A stretch of 64,000 bases of DNA, taken from assembly GCF_031143425.1 (NCBI RefSeq), contig NC_090444.1:56787533-56851532 (forward strand), read 5' to 3'. This document shows positions 33,929 through 46,679 of the stretch, in pieces. Below the pieces are notes generated by a model. The model made no database searches. It was given only the letters and a program-made list of their open reading frames with translations, and was not told the origin of the DNA. The position numbers and the translations under genes are program-made. Positions within the stretch are counted from its first letter, which is position 1; each line of letters starts with the position of its first letter. The stretch is from Pleurodeles waltl. Lineage: Eukaryota; Chordata; Amphibia; Caudata; Salamandridae.

Positions 33929-35463
33929 ATGGCTGACATTAGACAGGACAATGGAGGGAGTAGGCGTTGTAAATATCTGGGTGTTGGTTTAGGTGTTGTG
34001 TGTGTGATATTCATTATGGTTGTGCTGGTGTGTATGACACTAATGGATAAAAGTGTGACTAACAAAGCTACAGTTCTTGAGACTACCACTACACTAACGG
34101 CTTGGGAAAGGTTTGAGCGGGATGAGAGATATTTCCATGAGGGAACTAACGCAAAAGGAGAACTGTCTTCTGACGTTTTCTATTGCTGAGTGAGTATGTT
34201 GACACAATGGATGTGAAAGATTGCTTTGTGTGTACACAAATTCCTGTTTCGGTACAAGAGGGGGTTACCTATCATAGTCTGCCACTAACGTATGGGATAA
34301 GTTGTAATCTGCTACTAACAAGATTCTATAACCAGGAAGAGATTCAATACTTTTACTCAAACTATGATCTTGTGTTTTCTCACATGCCTATAATAGAGAA
34401 TTTGAGTGGGGTAGCTAGGTACTATAGCATAAAGCTAGTTAAAGGATTCTTTGAGTCAACATTGACAATTAGTACATCTTATGCACACTGCAATAATTTG
34501 ACATGCTTGCTTGCACCTGTAGAGAAAAGTTTTTTAGATCACACGGAAGATAGAAGGAGGGCATTAAAGGGTAAATTAGAAAAAGGATTGCAGCAGCGGG
34601 CTTTTGCTAGTAGTGAAGGTTATGGCACAATTAGGGATTAAGGGAAGTTAGCTTTAGATGCACTACACGTAGGGAAGCTTTGCATATCTAGACCGAAGTC
34701 ATACTATGACAATGTGTTTGTGGGAATGAGTGAGTGTAAGCATGTGTTTTTGTTTCAGAGTATGTGGACGTTCATGGTAAATGGACAGGATCCTGCGATC
34801 CAAGGGATCTATTACATATGTGGACTTAATGCTTATTACTGTCTTCCAAAGGGATGGTATGGGACATGTTATTTGGGGATAGTTTTCCCAAAGATATATT
34901 AACTTGACGATTTGAAAAGGTTTCCGAAGTTGTCTGAATTACATCGTTCTAGACAGAAGAGGTAAACTGCTGCTGGTGTTGTGGGAGATATATTTGGAGC
35001 GATAATTCCTTCAGTAGGAGTTATTCTGAACTCCATAAAGATTTGAAAGTTGTCTACTATTGTGGATAACATGCTTACAAAACTTTCAGGAGCTATACTC
35101 CTGATGGATTCTGAACTTGCTGCGGAGAGGGCTATGACTCTTCAAAACAGGCTTGCTTTAGACATTCTTTTAGCGAAAAATGGCGGAGTTTGTACAATGC
35201 TTAATGAGCGACATTGTTGCGCATATATACCGGATAATAGTAATGAGATTACAAGTATGCTTACTAACTTGACTAGAGATAGTACGGACTTGAAGGAATT
35301 GAAAGAACCAGGTGTTTGGAAAAGGGTTGGAAAAGGATTTGCTTCAGTGGGAAATTGGTTTAGTAAAATTTGGCATGGGATATTGTTAAAAATAATTCAG
35401 GGGATATTGATAGTTATAGCTTGTTTATTTGGATTATGGGTGCCATGCAAAATTAGCAAATGA
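33929..35463 (+). pseudogene. Provirus envelope, gamma-type
   Basis: The ATG at 33929 opens a leader with a long hydrophobic segment (residues about 17-40). After a frameshift near 34185 the surface subunit has the 'CFVC' CxxC motif. The transmembrane subunit follows: a basic RQKR furin-type site at 34951, a Gly/Ala/Ile-rich fusion-peptide-like segment, 'LQNRLALDILLAKNGGVC', a cysteine cluster at 35191-35220, and a membrane anchor at about 35370-35455. The cluster has seven codons between C and CC instead of the usual six. In-frame stops at 34639, 34900, 34963 and 35044 plus the frameshift make it defective. Confidence 0.85.
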
Positions 35464-35624
35464 ATAAAATTGAAAATGGCGAAGAATAATAAGAGGAGGG
35501 AAGAAAAACAAAGGGAAAAATTATTCAGAGTAAAATCAAAGGGGAAGCCAATAAGGGAAGAAATTGAGATGAGGGAATTTTAGGATGTAAAATTCATGGG
35601 AAGATTTTGTGTGATGACAAGAGT

Positions 35625-35639
35625 CATCAGAGGAGGGAT
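35625..35639 (+). other. Polypurine tract of the class I provirus
   Basis: agaggagggat lies directly before the 3' LTR. Confidence 0.6.
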
Positions 35640-37296
35640 TGTTGGAGTGTGTCTTTTAAAATTAATATTAACATGAAAAGTTTGCAATATATTGTGTGGT
35701 GAAGCTGCATAGAAAATGTATTAACATAGAATTAATGCACGTGTCTCAAATTTGCACACGGGGAGTGGCTACCAACATATACGAAGACTAATGAATGTTA
35801 TTAATGCCGAACTAATCATGTACTAATGTTTTGGATTTGTATTAGCATATCATAATTAGAATCATGTATTAAGAGTTTGCTTATTAGAATGAATGGCCCT
35901 AGCTTAGCAAGGGTCTGGGCCTAGCTGCCTGGTCTCATATTAAACTGCATTTTCTAATGTGCAATGTACTGTTTTCCGGAAGGACACGAAGCTGTACTTT
36001 TCCAGAAGTTATGTGTGTGAAGCTGTAGTAAGTTCTTTCTCATGAGACCCGACTTCCTCAAGGAGACATTCCTGCTGAATGCAACAATGTAATTCGTAAC
36101 AGGTGCAAGGCTGCCTGGAGTAGGAGAAAACAATAGAGACACTGACTGGAGCGCAAAGTGTAACTTTTCTTACCTGACATTCCAACCGATGAAGACGTCA
36201 ATAACTTGGACCAATCAGCAACATGAGAACTGTGGTTTGTGGAAAATTCTGGTAAAGCGTAAACTGAACTATTGGATGGAGATAACGATGCACCAAATGC
36301 TAACCAATGAGAAATTAAGAGTTAGTTAGACAGTTTATATTTAACTGCATGACCCGAGGAGAAATCCTTCATTTTCCCATTCCTCCATGCAATGCCATTC
36401 CGGTTCCTTTTTGCCATCCTTTGCCATTCTTAGAGGCTTTGCCGTTTATTCTTCCTGATACTTTCAACCATCCTCTACCCATTCTTGCCCGATGCTGACT
36501 TCTCCTCCATATGAAGGAAGATCCTATTCCTTGGCTATGCTATATTGCGACTTTGCCCCATCCTATCTTGACTGATGGTGAATCGACTGATGTCCTGAGG
36601 ACCAAGACTGACGCTGTTTGCTGATCCGTTGGATTGGTAACTATCTTATGCAAATTGTAATTGTCTGTTTGCCTTTTCTTTCTAGGTACCAACTGCTGAT
36701 TTTGATAGAGGCCTTAGTTTAGATGTTTTTCTAAATTCGTGTTCACTAAATCGTTTTGCATGAAGCCGAACATGCTAATGCTAATTCGAGGTTAGTTGAG
36801 GTGTTCACTAATATCTGATGCAAATAGACAAATGGCTGAGTTCTTGTTTTGTTGAATAATGTACTAATGAGACTCTGCTAAGTTGATTTGTATTAATGAT
36901 GAACAAAAATTGTGAATGATCATAATATATGCTTTGATTAAGTTGTGTTTTGATTGCCAAATAATAGTGGTTTTGATGAGCTTATTGCTATTGAGACTAA
37001 TAAACATGATAATAGACTGTAACCAATAGGGAAATAAATATCCTAACAATTAACTGAATTGGTGTGTTTATTCATGACTGAAAGGTCATAGTCTGTTCAG
37101 CTTATTGATGCTTATTAAATGTTATTGATTAGCCTGTTAATCAGTTACTGTGATTATTGATTGAGTTATTGATCTATTGATTGGTGATGCCAAAAAGATA
37201 TCTCGCACTGGGAAGTCCCCGAACGCGGTCCAAAGGTTCATCGAGCTAAATGTGTCTCCTTGTAAGTTTACTTATCAAGGCTCTGACGTGATAACA
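35640..37296 (+). repeat. 3' LTR of the class I provirus
   Basis: 1657 bp, TG...CA. It retains ccaatgag at 36304 and a TATA-like tttatatttaa at 36334-36344, both well placed for an LTR promoter, while the 5' LTR TATA is changed. An aataaa lies near 37000. Confidence 0.88.
36300..36345 (+). promoter_or_regulatory. CCAAT and TATA boxes of the 3' LTR
   Basis: CCAAT at 36304-36308 and a TATA-like box about 30 bases later. Transcription from here would run into the peptide-gene unit from the opposite strand. Confidence 0.4.
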
Positions 37297-37358
37297 CCTG
37301 CAACCCCTGCTATTAGCTTCCCTGGCAAAATTAGCCAAGAATAGAAGGTAACCAGTCA

Positions 37359-37460
37359 CTTCATGAGCATTGTTTACTTTAAACAGTTTCCAAGGGAACC
37401 AGGACTGGGACCGGAACTTTAAATTCTGCAAAAATATATTCAGTAGGTCAATGGGCACTC
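37359..37460 (-). pseudogene. Candidate exon A, unit 3 (stop lost)
   Basis: Counterpart of 2695-2795 with the same acceptor. The TAA became GAA, so the frame continues to a later stop at about 37246 inside the retroviral LTR. Confidence 0.25.
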
Positions 37461-37479
37461 CTGTGATTAAATAAATGAA

Positions 37480-39223
37480 ATAGAACACTTGCCCATTTTT
37501 AAATAAAGTAGCTGCCTTGTTTCATTATCATAATAACATGTCAAGATACCAGTTTGATCAAATCTTCATCTGCATGCATCACAGAAGTGATAGTGTGTCA
37601 CAAAAATGAACATAAATCAAAAGGAATCAACAATAAAGAATAATTTAGGCCAGTACCACAGTATATATGTAATGTACGAGGGACTGCTGCACAAAAACAA
37701 GTAGTGCAACTACAACCAGATTTTTAATATTTTTGTCCTAATGTAGTTTTACTACTTTTTGGAAATTGCAAATTTAAAATCTACATGCAAAGTTGTACCT
37801 GTCACAGGTTTCTATACAGATCCCTCAGGGAATTACATGCTTTTTATGGTTGGACTCACTATCCAATGTACTCCGCTGTCCACGGATGAGAACTCCACAC
37901 CTTGCAAATGGATTCCCTTGGTGCAAAGAAACACTTTTTTGTGTCTCTTTCTTTCATCTGCTATTAAAATATGTTTCCACTTGGAAAATTATCCTGCATT
38001 ACACCCCGCCAAATGTGGCAGTGATCTATTCTTCTTCTGACGCTGTAATGGAATTTACACCACCACTTGGCTGGAGTAAGAATACCAACCTTACACAAAA
38101 ACCTTCTAGTTTCTAGTTTCTTGGTGTTCACAATCATCCAAGACAAGCATGCCTGGAACACCCAGGTACACCCATACACCTACCCCTTGAACAGAACTTA
38201 CAGATGTAGAGAACCCCAAATTTATGGTGGCGATATCAGCTCCTGTGAAAGGGTTTACACCTGCCAGGAATACCTTTGTGAATTCTTGACAATCAGAAGG
38301 GATGTAAATTTGGTCACCATTAATGACTGCATTTATTTTTGTGAGTAGGCCCCCTGGCCCACATCAAATAATGCAGGTGGACATAACTATTGTTTCTTTA
38401 AAAATATGTGTATTCCTCTCCATATGATTTATTCATACATTTCTTTTTGAGTAAAACTCCTTGGTAACCAATAAATCATGTATTGAGTTTACGACAAAAC
38501 CAGAAAACTATGCGACACATTCCATATACAACAGTATTGTCAATGACAATGACCAACACCTCATCATGCTATTAATATATTGCAGTGATGAGAATACCAT
38601 TCACATTTCTCAGTACCAGCCTCCATAAAGAAGCTATTCATGTTCTTATCTTCTTGGTGTAGGTTTACATGGGGTCCCCTCTACACTCCAATGTGTCAAC
38701 ATTTTGTAGTAGTGTAGAAGGCACCCTTTAGCAAGGCAAATTGGTTTCTGTAGGCTCATGCACTGATATAAGCCTTGGTACCATTTCCTAAATCTCAGCT
38801 GGTTTATGTAATTTCACATCCAAGCAATGTCTGTCTTGACAACCAGGAGCCCCGGCTACACCAGTGCCATTTATACCTGTTACAGTGAAGATCAGAGTTT
38901 TTGTGTAGTATAACCAATTTGGGGGTCGCTAGGTAGCTTCTCACCCAACACTGCACTAAGAGAAGAAAGCATCACCAAATACTCCACCATCAGTGACCAT
39001 AAACAACATTCTATCTATTCTATGTCATTCTCCAGGACTTCTTGAGCGCACAGGGTACTTCCTTGCCACAAATGTATTGGAAAAGACAGGTTCTGTTTGG
39101 GCTTTCCTGAATGTTGGTTCTGATTCCATTTTCCTTAGCAGTAACCCTAGCTAGTTCCAAAGTGTGGCGACATGGTAGAAAAAAGAACAACTCCCAGCTC
39201 TGGCTTTATTTATTCTTGGGACT
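37480..39223. other. Conserved spacer of unit 3
   Basis: Counterpart of the spacers at 2900-4550 and 10100-11750. No gene is supported. Confidence 0.5.
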
Positions 39224-41714
39224 TGTGAGAAAACAGGGCTGATTGCAGAGGGCCCATTATTTTTTGCCCCCATTTTCCCCTTCTTGCTGGTGTTTTCCTG
39301 ACTCTGATGGTGCCCTGGGTACTGCTAACAAGTCCCAGGGCCTGTGCTCTGTGTAAAATGGATATGCAAATTAGGCTAATTATAATTGGCTAAGTTAACC
39401 TACCTATAAGACCCTAGTATATGGTAGGGCATGTAGGTTTAGGGACCACAGCATAGGTGGTGCACACCTAGGTGCACTGCTGAGGTGCCCAGTGTCATTT
39501 TAAAAGCAAGCCTGCCTTGCTGGCTGCTTTTAAATTAAAGTTATATGCAAATTCGACTTTGGAATTAAAGGTACTTCCAAAGTCTTAAACTACCTTATTT
39601 TTACATATAAATCACCCCTAAGGTGTGCCCTATGTGCCCCTAGGGCTGGGTGCCATGTAACTATAAGCAGGGACTTTATAAAAATAGATTTATAAGCCCT
39701 GGTGAGGTAAAAACGGCCAAATTCGTTTTTCCCTCATTGAAGTAAATGGCCTTCATAGGCTAGAATGGGCAGACTTTATTTTAAATTTTAAAGTCTCCTT
39801 AAATGTTACATACCAAGAATGTGGTATCAAATTAATTGTTGTAATGAATCCCACAACTTCCAGTTGTTGGATTTAATATAACTTGTTCAGGTAAAAAGTT
39901 TAGACTTTACCTAAAAAGTTGCCAATTTCAGCTCTGCATTGTTTTTGCTGCTGTGCTCTGATTGGCCAGCCTGCAGCAGCTTCTGCCAGGCTGCCTTGAT
40001 GAGGTGTGAAGTGGCCTGGCTTCACACAAAGGAATGTGCTTGGGGGAGAGAATCTCCCCTCAGCAGATGGTGAGGCAGGAAGGGGGAGGGCTGCCAAACT
40101 GGTCTTCAAAGGCAGAGAAGGACATTTGGAGCACCCAGCAACACCCCCACATCCTGCAACCCCAGACAACTAGGTGCCCCCTTGATTAGATTAGGAGAGG
40201 GCAGGAGAAGGGTGTGTTTATGATTTTTAGCCACACCAGTGGGTGGGCTCAGCCAGATGTAACCTCCAAAAATCAGATTCATCCATGTTGGATTTTTAGA
40301 GACTGTTGCCTTCTGGGATGGATTTTTGCCACACTTCCCAGGAAGTGGTCATCACAGGGGGACGACCCTGTCCATGATTGGAGAACCAGGACCCCCCTGC
40401 TTTTCACCCAGGAGCAAGGATAAAACTGGCAGACCTGCACCCACACCTCAGATCCCTGCCAGATTTCAAGAAGAAAAGAACTAAAGGAGAAGAAGGACTG
40501 CCCTGCTGGACCCCTGGCCTGCACCTGGACCCTGCACTCAGAAGGACTGCACCAGCTGCACACTTGGGCTTCACCACAAGAAGGACTTTGCCTGGCTTCA
40601 ACTGGTTCAAGGAGGGACTCCCTGTTTGCTACAGGTGAAAAATTGCTAAACCAGAGTCCCCTTCACCAACTCCTGAAGAAAGCGACCAGCTGACCACTGT
40701 CCAGTGGCCAAAAAGGAGTTTGCGCCAGGTGCATTCTGGGAGTTGAAGTCCGCACCCCCCAAGGACCATCTCAGAACTTCTGGACCCTTGGGGTGAGCTG
40801 TGGACCCCAAAAGAACCTTAAAAGAACATCTGGGTGAAGCCCCAGAAATTTGGAGAAGATTTGAGAATTTTTGTAAAAAAGCTCCATAGAGGGACCGACC
40901 CACCGTGGAAATTCTAGCCGGCTTGCCTCAACCGCGACCCGGCCTGACTTGGTGGTTCGTCCCGGTAAAGAAAAACCTCCAAAAAAGAGACTAAGTCCGA
41001 AGGTAAAAAGTTGACCGGGACCTCCCAGCCATCGTATCCGAGAAGGGCTCCATGGACGTCGGATCAAGATCCAGGTTTACCCCGGTCAAAGGATTTTCAC
41101 CTCGAAAAAACGACTAAGTCCGAAGGTAAAAATCTCCACCGAGGAAACCCACATCGCGTATCCGGACAAGGGCTCCAGGAGGTCGGATTCAACTGGCAGG
41201 TTCGTCCCGCTGAAGAAAATCTTCAAAATAAAGACTAAGTCAGAAGGTAACTTTTTAACCGAGGCCTCCCGTGACCTGTAGCCGAGCAGGGCTCCATCGC
41301 GGTCGGCCTGAAACTTTGACTTTGCCCCGGTCTAGGTGCAACCAGATGACCCGATTGGCGCTTTTTGTTTCTAAGCGCTAGAAAAATAATAATTCTTTAA
41401 AAAATCATATCTCCGGTTCCCCTTATCCGATTTTATTCGTTTTTGTGTCATTTTAAAGATAAAACTAGAAACTATTTTTATAAATTGGTTTTGGATTTTT
41501 TAACTGTTTCCTGTGTTTTATTTAATTACTGTTTTGTGATATTTGAATACTTTACACACTGTCTCCTAAGTTAAGCCTTGACGCTTGTTGCCAAGCTACC
41601 AAGGGTTGAGCTGGGATTAATTTACTGAGACCTAACTGGACCTAAGTGGAGGTTAGTGGCTTGTTGCTAGGTGTAGGTACCTACCTGCCCTTACCAATAA
41701 CCCATTTTCCAACA
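39224..41714 (+). mobile_element. Solo-LTR-like element, 2.5 kb
   Basis: Begins TGTGAGAAAA and ends TTTTCCAACA (imperfect inverted ends), with GGACT on both sides. Units 1 and 2 have the uninterrupted cttgggactgctaag. No polymerase gene is inside. It shares blocks such as 'ccctaaggtgtgccc' and 'ccctagtatatgg' with the long LTR-like repeats at 57871-61875. I read it as a solo LTR of a long-LTR retrotransposon. Confidence 0.75.
40900..41335. repeat. ~125-bp subrepeat inside the solo LTR
   Basis: Three to four imperfect units, each with gactaagtccgaaggtaaa and a 'gggctccatggacgtcggat'-like block. Confidence 0.75.
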
Positions 41715-42340
41715 GGACTGCTAAGAGTTGCTGGTCAATGGAGCATAAGATCCTTTCTGGCTTGTAATGTGTAAGAAGCCTCTGAGTTAATTTGGATCCT
41801 TTAGTGTATACCACTCTATACCGCTCGTTGTACCGATTATGAGTTTGGCAGTCGGACCACCAGACCGCTGCTGCGTTGGCCAAAAAAAGCCAGTGGGCCA
41901 GCAGTTCCCAGACTGCCATATTATGATGATTCCAGCCAGAACGGCCTACTGTAATGCCAAACCGTGGAGAGCCAGTGCTGTACCCATCTGTAATGTTGGC
42001 GGTCTGCCCTCCGGCGATGCCAGCATCATAAACAACCACCAAACCTATTACAAACACATAGGTAATGTAGTGGTCCCCTAGCAGCAGTTAGCCGATGCCG
42101 TTCGACTGCCATGGTGCACACTCAGTAAAGCAATAGACAAGTGCCCATTGGATGCATTCAAAAACAAAACACAGCTGACATCCATGGACCTAGTGGACAC
42201 ACCTGTGAATCACACAATAGAACAGCATCCTTTGCATCCACACTGTAACAAAGAGAGAATACAGACCTCCATATACTCTAATTTCAAGCAAGTTAAAACA
42301 CCCTTTTTTCACAATCCATTCAGCCCCTACACACACTCTT
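41715..42340. mobile_element. Harbinger relic of unit 3, left part
   Basis: Matches 4555-5205 in unit 1. It is cut by the chromovirus insertion and continues at 55259. Confidence 0.55.
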
Positions 42341-43312
42341 TGTCAGAGTCACCAGATCCTCAGGGTCTGTGCACGTTCCCAACACTTCCACCACAAGACA
42401 GCTCCAATACTCTGATTAGAATTGTCACAGAGTCTAAGAGAGTCCAAGTGGGGAAAAGGGGATTAGGAAGGGAACAGCTGGGAAGGAGACCTGTAGGAAG
42501 CAAAAAGGTTAGAACACACAATATCACTATTTTATCATATGAATCAATACTAGACTATGACTCTAAACATTGTCATTCTGAAAGCATGGACAACCTAAGC
42601 ATAGACTTAAAATGACTAGGTTTCAAGATGACTGGGTACCTGCCACCATGTAACTGCCAAGGAATGGTAGCGCACAAGGAATAACATGAATTAAGCACGA
42701 GAAAAGAGTCATGTGTTTTGCCGATTCGAATATCCACATGTAAATGCCATGAAACGACCAAGCGCACATTCACACGCACAAGAGTCACATCGCTTATCAT
42801 GCAAAGATTAGGCCCAAGATCTCAAGCGTCTTTGATAACGGAGTCGGGGGCCCAGCCCGACCTCTGTCTTACCGCCCTGATCAAGGATCATCAAATGAAG
42901 TGAAAAGAGTGCGAGGCCTGGAGGGTCAAAGTAGGCCGCCGGTACAGGAGCTCAGGAAGTTGCTGCTGCTCTGCACCGGGACCTCTGAATAGTGAGCCCG
43001 TGGAGCTGGGCTGGCTCCCTTATATAGAGTCTTGGCCCAGCCCACGAACTACACCCAGGAATGCTGCAGGGAAAACTTCTAGAAGGATCTGGAAGGGGAC
43101 CACACCCTGACACAGTCTGAGAGCCTGCAGTGGTACATCACATGTGAACAGTATCTATATGCATGCTGAACATAAGACTACAAGATTAAACTCTGCAATG
43201 CAAAAGGTTAAACAACATCATATCAGTACAATGCATAAGTTATGTTAGCTTGAAATTGCTAGGTTTTTGCATTTTAGTCACCCGTAGAGCGCGCACTGCC
43301 CTGATGCTGACA
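42341..43312 (-). repeat. 3' LTR of the chromovirus
   Basis: 972 bp (TGTCAG...CTGACA). It contains only one to two units of the 91-bp repeat that is expanded in the other LTR. Confidence 0.85.
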
Positions 43313-43332
43313 GTACTCCCCTCTCCCAGGCG
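43313..43332 (-). other. Polypurine tract of the chromovirus
   Basis: On the minus strand cctgggagaggggagtac directly precedes the 3' LTR. Confidence 0.65.
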
Positions 43333-43479
43333 CGCTCTAGGGCCTGGTTTGTCTGGATTGAGATGATGAAAACGCCTCACAAGTGCTGGAGCATGGATAT
43401 CAGATGCCGAAACTCATGAGTTACTTTCAGGGCCATAACCTTTCCATGAGACTAAGTACCATAGGCTACGCCCTCTCAG

Positions 43480-44068
43480 TTAAGAATCCAACACTTTCTT
43501 GACTTCGTATTCTTCTTCCCCCTGTACTAGAACTGGAGCTGGATGAGCGCCGACCTTCTGGACTGCCTTTTTCAAGGGGGAAGTGTGTAACACTGAATGA
43601 ATCCATAATGATCTTGGCAATTGCAGTTTATAGGTCACAGGATTGATTTGCTGAAGGACAGTGTAAGGAGCTATGAATTTGGGGTTGAACATGTGTTTAT
43701 TCTTGAAGTCTATATGTTTTGTGTGAAAGCCATACTTTGTCACCTGGTTGATACTGCGGTCCCTCACAATGTTTCTTGTCATAATACTTTTTATACTTTT
43801 GTTTGGCCTTTTCTAAATGCGGTTGAATCAATTTCTGGGTTTGATGCAAATGTTGAATGGTTTCTGACACAGCTGGAGTAAGAGAACTTCCTTGAGGGAT
43901 TGTAATGGGCAAAGTGTCAGGATGATAGCCAAACAAGCCAAAAAAAGGTGTAACGCCAGTAGAAGTTTGGAATGAGTTATTGTAGGCTAACTCAGCTAAC
44001 CAGAGCATTGTCCAAGAATGAAGTGCTTTTTAGCGTTAGCACATAGGTATTGCTTCAAAGTCTGATTT
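43480..44068 (-). pseudogene. Chromovirus integrase end and chromodomain
   Basis: Minus-strand pieces (44008-43697 and 43782-43480) give 'LAELAYNNSFQTSTG', 'FFGLFGYHPDTLPI', a helical linker and 'YQPGDKVWLS' (the GPY-type module: 'KFIAPYTVLQQINPVTYKL'), then 'EEEYEVKKVLDS', the start of a chromodomain. Upstream (to 44068) 'NQTLKQYL' remains, in a shifted frame. The catalytic DDE core is deleted. In related elements the chromodomain steers integration to chromatin marks. Confidence 0.8.
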
Positions 44069-44672
44069 AGGCCCTCATTACAACATTGGTGGCAAAAGCC
44101 GCTTACCGCCGTGCAGAAGACTGCCAACACATCGCCGCGGCAGCGGAATTCCGCCACGGTCAATATGACCCACTGCTCGGAATCCGCCAAAATTGAGACA
44201 CCCACACAAGTCCGCCACACCAAAGGTCAGTGATAAACTGGCGAAAACAAAACCTCCACCGTCATGCCAACAGAAATACGCCCACACTATCACATCCCAC
44301 AAATCCATGCGGCGGTCTTTCAACCGTGGTATTCCATTGGCGGTACACACCGCCGTGCTCAAAATACACACACTCTTACAAAACACTACCACATTGGACA
44401 AATCGAAATACACACACCTGATACACATACACACACCACTCCCACACACCCATTACAATATAAAACACACACCCACATCACCCACAAACCCCTACGACCA
44501 AAATACCGAAAGAAGGCCAGAGAGAGACACTACAAACTACTACTAAGCATCCACAGGCACACAATACCATCACCCATATAACTTCCACGCACCTCACACA
44601 ACACACCACTAAATCTCACCCCACTTATCACAACACACACCACCCCACACATCACCCACACCACCTCATAGC

Positions 44673-46081
44673 ATGGCAAAGACACCCCAGGTTCTCTGAG
44701 GAGGAGCTCAGGGTCATGGTGGAGGAAATTGTCCGGGTAGAGCCACATCTATTCGGATCACAGGTGCAGCACACCTCCATAGCTAGGAAGATGGAGCTAT
44801 GGCGAAGAATCGTGGACAGGCTCAACGCAGTGGGACAGCACCCAAGAAATAGGGATGACATCAGGAAGAAGTGGAACGACCTACGGGGGAAGGTGCGTTT
44901 CGTGGTATCAAGACACCACCTTGCGGTTCAGCGGACTGGCGGCGGACCCCCACCTCCTTCCCCACAACTGACAACATGGGAGGAGCAAGTCTTGGTGATT
45001 CTGCATCCTGAGGGCCTCGCAGGAGTAGATGGAGGAATGGACTCTGGTAAAGCAATGCTTTACTACTATGTCCCCCACCCTACCTGCATGCCATGACATA
45101 CCCCCACCCCCACCCTCACCCTCACCCCCACCCCCATCACTCCAACTCCTCACAAATGTTCCAATATCACAAACCACACATCCCAACACCAAGCCCTGCA
45201 TGCAACAACAAAGCATGGACACCCATCACCAAAGCATGGCCACTGCACGTACCCATACACCCCCCTAAACCACCATCACACAAGGTCCCACACAGGAATG
45301 CAAGCACTTGGGTACACGGTCACCCACCCATTGCATACCATGGCACACACAGATGCAATAAACATCCTTTTATACCCCTGCAGGACCCCTACCCAACGTC
45401 ACGGGACAGGAGTGTCCACACATGTCCACACCACCAACAGAAGAGGCCCACAGTAATGACAGCAGCCCTGTCCAACTGGATCTAGATGACCAGACCGGCC
45501 CATCTGGGACCTCGGGACAATCGGTTCCCCTCACACTGGCACAGGCCACCACAGAGCTTCCCCCCTCTGGAAACATCAGCACAGCACCCACCCAGCGGGC
45601 CAATACCTCTGTCCCCAGGACACATCAATCAGCAGTGTGTCCACCACTACAGGGAATCCAGGATAGCCCACCACCCCAACAACAACAGGGACCTGGGGGC
45701 AGTTGCAGTGGGCACACCGTTCAGGGGACAGAGGCACAGGAACACAGGGGAACTGGGAGGGCTGGTGTGCGACAGCGGGAGGACAGGCCCAGGGAACCCA
45801 CTCTCCACGAGGCCCTCTCCAACATCATGGGAGCCCACCACCATCCCCAGGAGACAATGGCAACGGTAGTGGCCAAGTTTCAGGAGACCCAGCGGCTGCA
45901 GGAGGAACAGTATTTGGGCTTCAGGGAGGAACTCAGATCCATCAATTCCACCCTGGGCACTATCGTAGGGGTGCTGAAGGAAGTCCTCAACACCAGGTGG
46001 GACACTGTGGCACAACAAGGGGCCCCTGACAGTAGCCTGGACAATGAACTGCCCACCACCTCTGCCGGCGCTAGTGGATAG
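44673..46081 (+). pseudogene. Harbinger Myb-like gene 1
   Basis: Exon 1 (about 44673-45046) encodes a Myb/SANT-like domain: 'PRFSEEELRVMVEEIVRVEP', 'RKMELWRRIVDRLN' and 'DDIRKKWNDLRGKV'. A donor ctctg-gtaaag closes it in phase 1. Exon 2 (45384-46081), after tacccctgcag, enters in the matching phase and encodes a Pro/Gln/Thr-rich stretch and a C-terminal coiled coil ('RLQEEQYLGFREELRSIN'). The first ATG (44673) is one base out of frame with the domain, so the start is damaged. Such proteins bind transposon ends and help carry the transposase to the nucleus. An AATAAA follows at 46394. Confidence 0.75.
45091..45140. repeat. (CCCCAC)n low-complexity tract
   Basis: C-rich repeats of CCCCAC and CCCTCAC in the intron of Myb-like gene 1. 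A mirrored G-rich tract lies at 52111-52150. Confidence 0.85.
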
Positions 46082-46393
46082 GAGGCACTGCCACAGGACC
46101 ACCACACCAGCACCCGACCCCCTGCAGAGGGAGAACCACCCCGCAAATGGTCCCCGAGATCCAGGACAAAGTCAGGGAACGATGCCAAGACCACCGCCAA
46201 GAAATGAGACCTGCCAGAATGTCATCCTTTTGTCCCACCTTGTCACCCTGTCCATCCTCAAACCGCCCAAGCTCCACTTCTTATGCCCCTGTGGGCAATG
46301 CACCTGTGAGACTAATAGACTGGACTCTGCCATGGACATTCCTCCACCATCACCCCTCACCATTTTACAGCACCCTCCAATATTGAGCACTTA

Positions 46394-46399
46394 AATAAA
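46394..46399 (+). terminator. Poly(A) signal of Myb-like gene 1
   Basis: AATAAA 313 bases after the stop codon. Confidence 0.5.
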
Positions 46400-46679
46400 C
46401 ACCCTTAAACCACAAAACAATCTGGAGTCTGTCTGTGATTTCGAAATAGTGTATTAGCAATTACAGTGACAAAATGCTCTTTCAATTGTAATGTCAACAT
46501 ACCTATGTCACACAGCTCTAGTCCATGAGGAAACAAAGCAGATGCCACACAGTGGGACCCACATCTGTGAAATCGTAAGGGAAAGTGACAACTCAGTGAC
46601 CATACACTGGGTGAAAAGGACAGACAGTAGAGAGGTAGTAGTGTTAAAGTACATGTAGTAGGCAGGTATGTATTCTTAC

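Larger units (their letters stand above)
22978..37296 (+). mobile_element. Class I (gamma/epsilon-like) provirus, 14.3 kb
   Basis: LTRs of 1599 and 1657 bp start TGTTGGAG and end ATAACA/CTAACA. The flanks are tctg and cctg, and unit 2 has an uninterrupted gggacctgcaacc at this site, so the target duplication is 4 bp with one change, as in gammaretroviruses. Order: LTR, long leader with an inserted DNA transposon, gag, pro, pol, env, polypurine tract, LTR. Gag and protease share one reading frame separated by stops, which also fits class I. All genes are interrupted by stops and frameshifts, so this copy is defective. Confidence 0.9.
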
